Below are positions 15,616-23,290 of a DNA stretch of 26,702 bases, piece after piece. Origin of the DNA: a virus. Numbering within the stretch: the first letter of the stretch is position 1; each line of letters begins with the position of its first letter. The stretch lies in IMG/VR virus record IMGVR_UViG_3300044954_000186, positions 1-26,702 of that record; one strand, written 5' to 3'. A program made the position numbers and the translations under genes. A model generated the notes under the pieces. The model saw only the letters and a program-made list of their open reading frames with translations. It was not told the DNA's origin and did not search any database.

Positions 15616-18188
15616 AGAATTATTTAATTCGTAAAAAAACGCCTGCGATTGTTTACGCGGGGTCGTTAATTCAGCAAAATCACGGAGAAGATATTTCTGG
15701 TCACGGATATGTGATTTGGAATTTAAAAACCAAGGCATTTAAACAAATCGATATCGACAATGACTACGGATTCTATACCATAGATATAGCAAACGGAAAA
15801 TTGGTCACGGACGTATCTAATATTCCTCGGAAGGTAAGACTCCGAGTAAGGTGTTTTGAGTCAGTCGCCACTGAGGTAAAATCGATTATATCGGAATTAA
15901 AAAAGGTATGTGAGATTATAGAAACCACATATGTCCGTGTGGAGTCTAATGCATCGGCAACGGCCAAGAAGGACGATAAATCGGAATTAAACCTCTCAAA
16001 TCTCTCATCGGTTGAGTATCAAAATAAAGTTATTCGGGATTTTATTTCTAGAAAATCCGTCGGAACAGTTGTTCCGGAGTCAGTTCTTCTGCGAATCGAT
16101 GAAATGAATAAGTCATACAACGAATCCATCGATAAAGAAAAATCTGTCCGAAATATTAGATGGAAACCAAAACTATTCACGTTCAGCAATATGTTTAGTT
16201 ACGGAGAAGACAATGTAATAAATTTTTCAAATTTGAAAGACGTTGTGGGAATTTTCTCTGTAAACATGAGCGGAAAGTCTTCGATACTATCTGCGCTTAG
16301 TTTCTGTATCTTTGATAAGTGTGACCGAGCATTTAAGGCGTCTCACATACTAAACTCACAAAAGATGTCTTTCACTTGTAAGTTTAACTTTGATATTGAT
16401 GGAACGGATTTCTTCATAGAAAGAACAGGAAAGTCTGATAAAAAGGGGAATGTCAAGGTCGAGGTGAAATTTTGGAAAGAAGTTGATGGGAAAGTTATCG
16501 AACTCAATGGTGAGGCTAGAAGAAGCACCAATGATTTAATTCGCGACTATCTTGGTTCCTACGAAGACTTCATACTAACGGTCTTATCAATACAAAATAA
16601 TAAATCAGGAACCTTTGTTGACATGGGACAAAGCGAACGTAAGGATTTGTTGTCTCAGTTCATGGGATTGAATATCTTTGACGAACTATCCAAGAAATCT
16701 TCGGATAAGTTAAAAGAACTAGAATCACAACACTCGTTTTTGATTAAAAACCAGGGTGAGGATATAAACAAAATAGATTCTGATATAGAAGGATTTTCAA
16801 AAAAATGTGAGGAGCTTGTTTTAAATGGAACAAATCTTTCCTCGGAGAAATCTGACATAAATAAACGCATAATCGGTCTTACGGAGGGGTTGGTGAAGCT
16901 AGACGAAGACCTTCCTATGGATATATCCGGTGTCGTGGAAAAAAATAAAAAGGCAAAACAACAACTCAAGGATAAACAATCAGAAATAGAATTGGTAAAG
17001 AGGGAGTCGGAGTCAATTAAGGTAGAAATAGATTCTGTGGAAGCGCAGTTGAATTTGATCCCAAAGACAATCGAAGCCGATTCTCAGGAATTGTATAATT
17101 TAAAGAAACTCCTATACTCTAAGAAAAACGAAATAGATAAAAAGAAAATCGTTGTTGATGGAAAGTTAGAAAAAATCAAACGATTGGAATTACACAAATA
17201 TGACCCAAATTGTAAGTATTGTGTCAATAATGATTTCGTAAAAGACGCGTTGATTGCCAAGGAGGAATTAAAATCTGATAAACTGGTTGCAGCAGAACTG
17301 TTGTCGGAGTATTCTTCTATTAATGATAAGATAACCGAGAAATCTCATGTAGAAGAGTTATATGAGAAGTTTAAATCCATCCCAATTAAACTCTCAGAGT
17401 TGGAGAAGAAGGGTGCTTCAAAGAGCAAAAAACAAGTAGAATTGAATGAGTCGGTTTCGACACTATCAAATAACATAAAACAGTTTGAAGAGTTGATTGA
17501 AAGATATTTAAAACAATCTAAATCAATAGAGTCTAATAAAGTCATAATTGAAGAAAGAAACAAACTTTCCAGACAAGTGGAACTCATTGAAAAACGTATC
17601 ACAGAAAATAACTCTGCCCTCACAAATTTTTCTACAAAAGTCGAAGTATTAAAAACAAATAAACTAAGAGTATTAGACACCGAGAAGAAGTTGAAAGAGT
17701 TGGAGACTGATATCCAGGCGTATTCGTATTATCTGGCTGCCGTGTCTAGGGACGGTGTTCCGTTTGAGTTAATCTCAGCAGCTGTCCCGTTAATTGAAAA
17801 AGAGGTTAATATGATACTCTCACAGATTGTGGAGTTTGGTGTAAGGATACAAACTGATGGAAAGAATGTAATAACCAATATAGTTTATAATGAAAAGTGT
17901 TGGCCACTGGAACTGGCAAGTGGATTGGAAAAGTTTTTGACTTCGCTGGCGATACGCGTCGCACTTATAAACATTTCAAATTTACCTAGACCCAACTTTA
18001 TAGCGATAGATGAAGGGTTTGGTTGTGCCGACGCTGAAAATCTGGCATCCATGAGTGCATTATTCTCAATATTGAAGACAAATTTTGATTTTATGTTGAT
18101 TATCAGTCACTTGGATTCCATGAAAGATATGGTAGACATGACTTTGGAGATAAAAAAAGAAAACGGTTTCTCTAAAATAACCGCATAA
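15612..18188 (+). CDS. sbcC: SbcD C-terminus fused to SbcC/gp46-like ATPase
   Basis: This is an 858-residue product. Residues 11-35 (PAIVYAGSLIQQNHGE, then GHGYVIWNL) are the end of the SbcD/gp47 nuclease fold and the start of its cap, so this is a gp47-gp46 fusion whose first part lies in the preceding ORF. From ~183 (IRWKPKLFTFSNMFSYGED) the SMC-like ATPase begins. Walker A is GIFSVNMSGKSS (GKS 221-223). Long helices from ~330 flank a zinc hook CKYC (534-537). The signature is the degenerate ASGLEKFLTSLAIR, and Walker B is FIAIDEGFG (D800, E801) with a D-loop (CADAENL). The product is a rod-shaped ATPase that drives end resection. The ATG at 15612 overlaps the previous stop, but an authentic start here is doubtful given the frame evidence. 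A hairpin follows the stop. Confidence 0.85.
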   Translation: MKNYLIRKKTPAIVYAGSLIQQNHGEDISGHGYVIWNLKTKAFKQIDIDNDYGFYTIDIANGKLVTDVSNIPRKVRLRVRCFESVATEVKSIISELKKVCEIIETTYVRVESNASATAKKDDKSELNLSNLSSVEYQNKVIRDFISRKSVGTVVPESVLLRIDEMNKSYNESIDKEKSVRNIRWKPKLFTFSNMFSYGEDNVINFSNLKDVVGIFSVNMSGKSSILSALSFCIFDKCDRAFKASHILNSQKMSFTCKFNFDIDGTDFFIERTGKSDKKGNVKVEVKFWKEVDGKVIELNGEARRSTNDLIRDYLGSYEDFILTVLSIQNNKSGTFVDMGQSERKDLLSQFMGLNIFDELSKKSSDKLKELESQHSFLIKNQGEDINKIDSDIEGFSKKCEELVLNGTNLSSEKSDINKRIIGLTEGLVKLDEDLPMDISGVVEKNKKAKQQLKDKQSEIELVKRESESIKVEIDSVEAQLNLIPKTIEADSQELYNLKKLLYSKKNEIDKKKIVVDGKLEKIKRLELHKYDPNCKYCVNNDFVKDALIAKEELKSDKLVAAELLSEYSSINDKITEKSHVEELYEKFKSIPIKLSELEKKGASKSKKQVELNESVSTLSNNIKQFEELIERYLKQSKSIESNKVIIEERNKLSRQVELIEKRITENNSALTNFSTKVEVLKTNKLRVLDTEKKLKELETDIQAYSYYLAAVSRDGVPFELISAAVPLIEKEVNMILSQIVEFGVRIQTDGKNVITNIVYNEKCWPLELASGLEKFLTSLAIRVALINISNLPRPNFIAIDEGFGCADAENLASMSALFSILKTNFDFMLIISHLDSMKDMVDMTLEIKKENGFSKITA

Positions 18189-18209
18189 TCACTCTATTTA
18201 TTGAGTGAT
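18188..18209 (+). promoter_or_regulatory. Hairpin with TATTTATT loop before fibre gene
   Basis: A perfect 7-bp inverted repeat, ATCACTC (18188-18194) and GAGTGAT (18203-18209), encloses the 8-base loop TATTTATT. It begins at the sbcC stop codon and ends two bases before the next ATG at 18212. There is no following T-run, so it is not a standard intrinsic terminator. Its placement suits a translational operator, an RNA-processing site or a promoter-associated element. CTATTTATT also precedes genes at 8335 and 26130. Confidence 0.5.
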
Positions 18210-18211
18210 AT

Positions 18212-20821
18212 ATGCATCGTAGTGCGAACACTCAAAAACAAAAAAGCCTGAGGGCAATTTCTGTTGATATAGAGGATTCTTCCTATAGGTCTGAGTATTT
18301 TATAATAACAGACCTTCCTTCGGTTTTTACTGCCGGAAAAAATTATCTCAGCATAAATGGTTCAAATAAACTAAAGAAAAACACAAACATTTTGTTAGAG
18401 ATATTGGATTCCGATGGGAAGTATGTATACTATGAAATAGGAAAATCCGGTTATATTTCCTACAAAGAAACCACCGATCTAGTTGTTTCAGTTCATGTGT
18501 ATGATACCACTGCTTCGGGCTTTGGTTCAATTACTTTAGTCGGAACTAGAACCGACGGTAAATTAGTCAGGTGGACATCTACAATAAAGATTGACCCAAC
18601 TATGGATAATTCCAGCAGGGTTGTGTTTTTTGATACACCTAAGTTGGAAAAATCAGAATTTTTGTCTTATGTGTTAAACGAGGGATGGACCACCTTGGAA
18701 CAGTACGCGAGAACCATATCGGGAAGCATCGTAGGCGTAGCCTTGTCTCCAAAAGTGTTTTCCGACATTGCTGCAACAGACTACAGAAAAACGGAAATAG
18801 ATTATAGATTGAAATACAGTTCTCCTACTGACCCGACCCTCACACTATTTTGTAGAGAAAATGAACAGTCCGATTTAACGATCCATATAACAGAAATATC
18901 GATTCCAAGAAACAACTCGGTTCAGAATATTGCGGTCGATATAACAAGTTCAGCAAAAATAAAATCCGTCGTAAATTCTACAGAATTAAAACTGGTCGAT
19001 CCAATTACATATGTGGTAGATGGTGTGGAAAGAATCGTCCCAATAGTATCTGGTTCTATAGTCCAAACATTTTTTGCAACGTCTTACATAACTTCTTCGG
19101 GATTGGTTTCCGGTTCTAGTATAGACGGTGATCCTGACCCAAATGTGTTTCTTCAAAAGCCCGTAGGAGCGACATATGCGTTTCTTAGAGAACCATTTGT
19201 TGACGTAACCTACAAAAATTTAAAAACTCTTACCGGAAAAATCCACCGACACAAAATTTATAGAAAGAGTCTAAATAAGGCATCCGACTTTGAGTGTATA
19301 GCCGACGAACCGTTGTTAGAGACGGAGACGTTATTCGACACAGCTACAGCAAATAGAGCGTTTGCGAAATTGGGAGAGTTTTACAATATAGATCACATAC
19401 TAAGATATTACCACACAAGCTCTGCCGATTTATCCATAACTCAAAGTTCAGACTCCGTTTTAAATTCTATGGAACTCAGGTCGGTGTCTGAAAATCAAGA
19501 TTTATCTAAGTATATCATAGTAAAGAACGACACGTCGTTATTGACATTCTCACAATCCAAAGCCAACTACGTGGGATATAACGATGCCCAGTCTGTAATA
19601 AAGAGCGGATCGGCGTATGACTCAAACTTCATAACCCTCCATTCCGGCACAGACTATCTCATTTCTGCTGACCTTGATTTGGTGAGACTCAATTCTGATT
19701 ATGATTCAAAATTAGTGTTTTACTTTACCAGTTCAAATAATCCGCAGGGACTTTCACAGGAGCCAGAATTTTCCGGAGTTCATGGAATAAAATTACATGA
19801 ATATGTTATACCCGCCGGAGAAGGTCGTGTAAGTTTTTCTGGAAAACATGACGGAAAAATATTAAAATTTCAAAATGATTATCACGGAACGTTGGTGATT
19901 GTTCCGGTAAATTTACGATTTTCAAACATATCAAACCTTTCGTTGAAGACATTCGCAGAGTTTGGATTTTCTCCGGATGTATTTTCTACAAGAGTTTATT
20001 TTCCTGTAACCATAAAAAATGAACAGTATGAGTTAAAGTCTGAGTTTTTGGATATAAACAACAAATCCATATACAGTGGATTGCGAACAATAATTAATAT
20101 TGATAAAGACGGACAGACCTTATTCAAAAATATAACTAACTATTTAATAACCGACTCGGAAACGATTCGTTCAGTAGTTTCATCTGGTTCGTTGACAATT
20201 TCAGCGTCTCGCCAAGCAGGCGGACTTGGATACGATTCTTCCACAAACAGAGCCTCTCTTTCTGTGGTTGAAAGTTTTGTCGTTCAGAGTGGTAGTGCTA
20301 ACGACAGATATCCATTCTTTATTGCAGAGTTTGGTCCGGGAAACGTTGGCCCGACTGTAAGAATCAGTGGAAGTTTGATTCTGACGGGGTCGATGAGAGT
20401 CACCAATGGAAACGAACGTTTATATGCCACCTCTAGCTGGGCGGTAAGTTCTAGTTATTCTTTTGTGGCGTCCAGTTCATTGTCTTCGAGTGGTGCCCAA
20501 TCCGCTCTTTCGTCAAGTTGGTCTATAAGTTCTAGTTATTCTTTTGTGGCGTCCAGTTCATTGTCTTCGAGTGGTGCCCAATCCGCTCTTTCGTCAAGTT
20601 GGTCTATAAGCTCCAGCTACGCATATAAGGCATCAAGTTCTCTGTCTTCAAGTGGAGCCGAGGTTTCTATTTCTTCAAGCCACGCCCTGATGTCAAATAC
20701 GTCAAGTCATCTAGTTTATGCGTCGGGTATTGCTCCTGTAGGTTCTCCTGCCTTGGCCGGGTATTTGACCGCAACCCTCGGTGGAACACGAATTTATGTT
20801 CCGTATTACACAAGCGTATAA
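18212..20821 (+). CDS. Fibre-like structural protein with Ser-rich tandem repeats
   Basis: This is an 869-residue beta-rich protein without catalytic motifs. The N-terminal half (FTAGKNYLSINGSNKLKKNT, EILDSDGKYVYYE, TSTIKIDPT) resembles long structural or fibre proteins of environmental myoviruses, in which 'GS..Lk..t.i.vEvlD.dGn.iy' modules are common. Residues ~730-840 are Ser/Ala-rich with repeated ATSSWAVSSSYSF, VASSSLSSSGAQSAL units; the core 27-residue unit is perfectly duplicated at the DNA level (20445-20606), and a diverged third copy follows. Such ATSSWA/SSSYA runs usually form a trimeric stalk just before a short C-terminal tip, here HLVYASGIAPVGSPALAGYL and RIYVPYYTS. It is a likely tail or neck fibre (inference), preceded by the 18188-18209 hairpin. 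Confidence 0.65.
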   Translation: MHRSANTQKQKSLRAISVDIEDSSYRSEYFIITDLPSVFTAGKNYLSINGSNKLKKNTNILLEILDSDGKYVYYEIGKSGYISYKETTDLVVSVHVYDTTASGFGSITLVGTRTDGKLVRWTSTIKIDPTMDNSSRVVFFDTPKLEKSEFLSYVLNEGWTTLEQYARTISGSIVGVALSPKVFSDIAATDYRKTEIDYRLKYSSPTDPTLTLFCRENEQSDLTIHITEISIPRNNSVQNIAVDITSSAKIKSVVNSTELKLVDPITYVVDGVERIVPIVSGSIVQTFFATSYITSSGLVSGSSIDGDPDPNVFLQKPVGATYAFLREPFVDVTYKNLKTLTGKIHRHKIYRKSLNKASDFECIADEPLLETETLFDTATANRAFAKLGEFYNIDHILRYYHTSSADLSITQSSDSVLNSMELRSVSENQDLSKYIIVKNDTSLLTFSQSKANYVGYNDAQSVIKSGSAYDSNFITLHSGTDYLISADLDLVRLNSDYDSKLVFYFTSSNNPQGLSQEPEFSGVHGIKLHEYVIPAGEGRVSFSGKHDGKILKFQNDYHGTLVIVPVNLRFSNISNLSLKTFAEFGFSPDVFSTRVYFPVTIKNEQYELKSEFLDINNKSIYSGLRTIINIDKDGQTLFKNITNYLITDSETIRSVVSSGSLTISASRQAGGLGYDSSTNRASLSVVESFVVQSGSANDRYPFFIAEFGPGNVGPTVRISGSLILTGSMRVTNGNERLYATSSWAVSSSYSFVASSSLSSSGAQSALSSSWSISSSYSFVASSSLSSSGAQSALSSSWSISSSYAYKASSSLSSSGAEVSISSSHALMSNTSSHLVYASGIAPVGSPALAGYLTATLGGTRIYVPYYTSV
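20445..20606 (+). repeat. Two identical 81-base tandem repeats in fibre gene
   Basis: Bases 20445-20525 and 20526-20606 are identical by eye, each encoding the 27-residue period SSSYSFVASSS, LSSSGAQSALSSSWSI. A third, diverged copy begins at 20607 (TAAGCTCCAGCTACGC). The length is a multiple of three, so copy-number change alters stalk length without breaking the frame. Exact identity, including synonymous positions, implies recent duplication. Confidence 0.85.
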
Positions 20822-20822
20822 T

Positions 20823-22679
20823 ATGTATAGAGATATGCAAGATATTTTAGAGAACTTTGTATTTGAAGTGGTCGAATCGTGTCTTTTTGAGGGAATGCGT
20901 ATACAACACGCGGAGGATTTGATTTTTTGGGAGGGGTCAAAGGGTGCTTTAAGATCCATAAAAAGTATAATGGGGCTTGAAAAGGAGGGTTACAAAAATC
21001 TAACTATTAAGTGGGACGGCTCTCCAACAGTGGTGTTTGGTAGAGATTCGGCAGGGCGGTTTGTATTAACCAACAAGGCCGGATTCCTTGCCAAAGGATA
21101 TGACGGAAAAGCTAAGTCTGGAGAAGATTTAGAAAAAATGTTTTTGAACATGGGTAAAATACCTGCTGACGAAAAGCCTCCGGAATATAAGGCGTTTGCA
21201 GCCAACATGAAAAACCTATTTAAATACTTTGAGAATTCCACGCCCAAGGATTTTCGAGGATTCTTCTCAGGAGATATGTTGTATTTAAAACGTCCAGAGA
21301 TAAACGACGGTAAGTTTACCTTTAAGCCAGGAATAGTGACCTATTCGGTGGAGGTAAATTCTAATATAGGAGGCAAGATAGCAAAGAGTCAATGTGGTGT
21401 GGTTCTTCACCGTCAAATGGACGTTAATGGAGAGAACGAAATTCCTGTCAGAGACTTGTCAATTCTTTTGGACGCAGGAGTGTTTTTCGTTCCACCGGTA
21501 ACGGTTCAACATCCACCGAGTATATCTAAAGAAGGTGTTTCGGAACTGTTGAATACATTAAAGTCTTATTCTTCTAAAATAGATGCGTTATTGGATGAAA
21601 AAGTTTTGAGGGCCGGACAACTTTCAAACTTTTCTGAGATGTTGTATTCATATACAAACAGTAAAGTGGATTCTGGATTAAGTGACTTAGGAAAAGATTT
21701 TGGTGATTGGATTAAATCAAACAAAACCATAAGTGAACAGAAGAAGAAACGGACTCTTGAACACATTTCAAAACACAAAGAGGGGTTCATCGGACTTTGG
21801 AAAGTCGTAAGCGGAATAATGCAGCTTAAAGAAAACGTTATAGACCAATTGGAAAACCAGCCGGCGGACGTTCAATCTTCCATAGGAACGGATTATAAGG
21901 GAGGCGAAGGATACGTTCTTTCTCACCCTGATGGAGATATAAAGTTTGTGTCACGCCCTAGATTTACTGCTGCCTCAAGAGCAGCTCACCGAAAACCGGA
22001 GTTGACTGAAGGCGGCAACGTCTTTAAAGACATAGAATCGGGGACGAATCGTATATTAAGAAAAGACGTGGAACCGACTATAAAGTGGTTGGAGTCTATT
22101 ACTAACTTGCCTTTATTATCTAATACACTCGGCACCACAGGAAAAAACGAAACCTCGGGGGATTTGGATATTGCCGTAGATGAAAAGTTTATTGATAAAA
22201 ATAAATTGGCAGCTATTTTATCTAATTGGTGTTCGGCACATAAATTGGAACCAAAATCATTTGTAAAGAAATCCGGAGACTCAGTTCATTTTAGAACACC
22301 GATATTAGGCGACCCTCACAACGGATTCGTTCAAACTGACTTTATGTTCGGTGACCCGGAGTGGATGAAGTGGAGTCTCCGAGGCGGAAAAGAAAACTCT
22401 CAATATAAGGGGATGCACAGACACGTTTTGTTAGCAAGTATAGCAAAATTTAGAGGCTTCAAATGGTCTTATAAAAACGGCATCGTTAACAGAGAAACGG
22501 ATGAAATCGTGACTAAAGATCCGAATAAGATAGCGGAGATTTTGTTGGGGAGTGGTTCGACAGCAAAGGATTTAGAATATTTTGAAACCGTTTTGGATAA
22601 AATAAAAAAAGACAAGGATTACGAAAATATGGTATCTGATGCTAGGAATACACTACTTAAATACGGGGTAAAATTTTAA
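20823..22679 (+). CDS. Ligase-like adenylyltransferase fused to Pol-beta-type nucleotidyltransferase
   Basis: The chosen start is ATG 20823, one base after the fibre stop; a GTG at 20781 inside that gene is rejected. The 618-residue product has two catalytic-looking halves. The first resembles the ATP-dependent ligase/capping fold: KWDGSPTVVFG with K63 in KxDG (motif I), LTNKAGF (Ia-like), GFFSGDMLYL (III-like), then, after a helical insertion (~235-345), EGYVL with E362 (IV) and IKFVSRPRF with K374 (V). The second half (~405-618) looks like a nucleotidyltransferase: LGTTGKNETSGDLDIAVD with D447 and D449, and VQTDFMFGD with D506 as third acid. It resembles a phage family of unknown function (I believe DUF6267). 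The substrate is unknown; nucleic-acid end modification or repair is inference. Confidence 0.68.
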   Translation: MYRDMQDILENFVFEVVESCLFEGMRIQHAEDLIFWEGSKGALRSIKSIMGLEKEGYKNLTIKWDGSPTVVFGRDSAGRFVLTNKAGFLAKGYDGKAKSGEDLEKMFLNMGKIPADEKPPEYKAFAANMKNLFKYFENSTPKDFRGFFSGDMLYLKRPEINDGKFTFKPGIVTYSVEVNSNIGGKIAKSQCGVVLHRQMDVNGENEIPVRDLSILLDAGVFFVPPVTVQHPPSISKEGVSELLNTLKSYSSKIDALLDEKVLRAGQLSNFSEMLYSYTNSKVDSGLSDLGKDFGDWIKSNKTISEQKKKRTLEHISKHKEGFIGLWKVVSGIMQLKENVIDQLENQPADVQSSIGTDYKGGEGYVLSHPDGDIKFVSRPRFTAASRAAHRKPELTEGGNVFKDIESGTNRILRKDVEPTIKWLESITNLPLLSNTLGTTGKNETSGDLDIAVDEKFIDKNKLAAILSNWCSAHKLEPKSFVKKSGDSVHFRTPILGDPHNGFVQTDFMFGDPEWMKWSLRGGKENSQYKGMHRHVLLASIAKFRGFKWSYKNGIVNRETDEIVTKDPNKIAEILLGSGSTAKDLEYFETVLDKIKKDKDYENMVSDARNTLLKYGVKF

Positions 22680-22684
22680 GTTAT

Positions 22685-23290
22685 ATGAAGCACGCATCCA
22701 ATAAAAGCAATATAGACATTGTCCGTGGGTATCTCGCCGGAGAAAGACCGTTCGTTCAAGTGGGTTTTGACCCATCCCAAAACGACGTTAATAGAAAAGA
22801 GGGAGAGACCTGGGAAGATGCGTCAGGTAAATGTTGGATAAAGAAGAACGGATATAGAAAAAGAATAAATAAATTAGGGAAAGTTTCTGCCGAATCTGCT
22901 CGTTTATTGTGTTCTATGTGTCAACGAGATATGAAGTGGGGAAATTATTTGGATGATAAAATCTTTCCAAAAACGGGAAGATGTTATGACTGCAATATAG
23001 AGTATGAGTCTAAACTAAAGCTTGAAGGCAAGTATAAGAACTACGAATTGGAAAAAGTTTTTAAGATGCAAAAGGCTAAGGTAGAAGAATTTAGAGCTAA
23101 ATTGGTAGAGACAATACACCACCTTGAGACTTCCACGGATGACATAGTTTATTTTAATGAAGATGGTTCTAAGGATGTCTGGAAAGACACAACACGAGAA
23201 ATGGTTCTGACTGATGCAAAGACAGATTTAACTGAATGTGATTTAGCGTTGGAAAGAATAAACAAGTCATTGGCCGATCTTGCCGTATGA
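22685..23290 (+). CDS. Zinc-ribbon protein upstream of terminase; possible small-subunit role
   Basis: This is a 201-residue protein. Residues 30-65 (GETWEDASGKCWIKKNGYRK) form a small motif I have seen conserved in environmental phages. Four cysteines in two pairs, CSMC (76-79) and CYDC (99-102), form a likely zinc ribbon. Residues ~105-150 and ~170-200 are charged helices (ELEKVFKMQKAKVEEFRAKL, DLALERINKSLADL) suggestive of oligomerisation. The stop overlaps the terminase ATG by ATGA, implying coupled translation. Its place just before the terminase large-subunit gene is where small terminase subunits are often encoded, and a DNA-binding zinc ribbon plus helices would be compatible, but there is no sequence proof. 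It may equally be an unrelated packaging or regulatory protein. Confidence 0.55.
   Translation: MKHASNKSNIDIVRGYLAGERPFVQVGFDPSQNDVNRKEGETWEDASGKCWIKKNGYRKRINKLGKVSAESARLLCSMCQRDMKWGNYLDDKIFPKTGRCYDCNIEYESKLKLEGKYKNYELEKVFKMQKAKVEEFRAKLVETIHHLETSTDDIVYFNEDGSKDVWKDTTREMVLTDAKTDLTECDLALERINKSLADLAV

Noticed and set aside
18188-18209. Rho-independent terminator after sbcC
   Set aside because: The stem is good but no T-run follows, the loop is AT-rich, and the next ATG comes three bases later, so read-through is expected.
20445-20690. CRISPR-like array
   Set aside because: The repeats are adjacent without unique spacers and are in-frame coding repeats of a Ser-rich fibre stalk.
20781-20822. GTG start for the ligase-like fusion protein
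   Set aside because: It lies within the fibre gene. ATG 20823 is one base after the fibre stop and leaves the complete conserved region intact.
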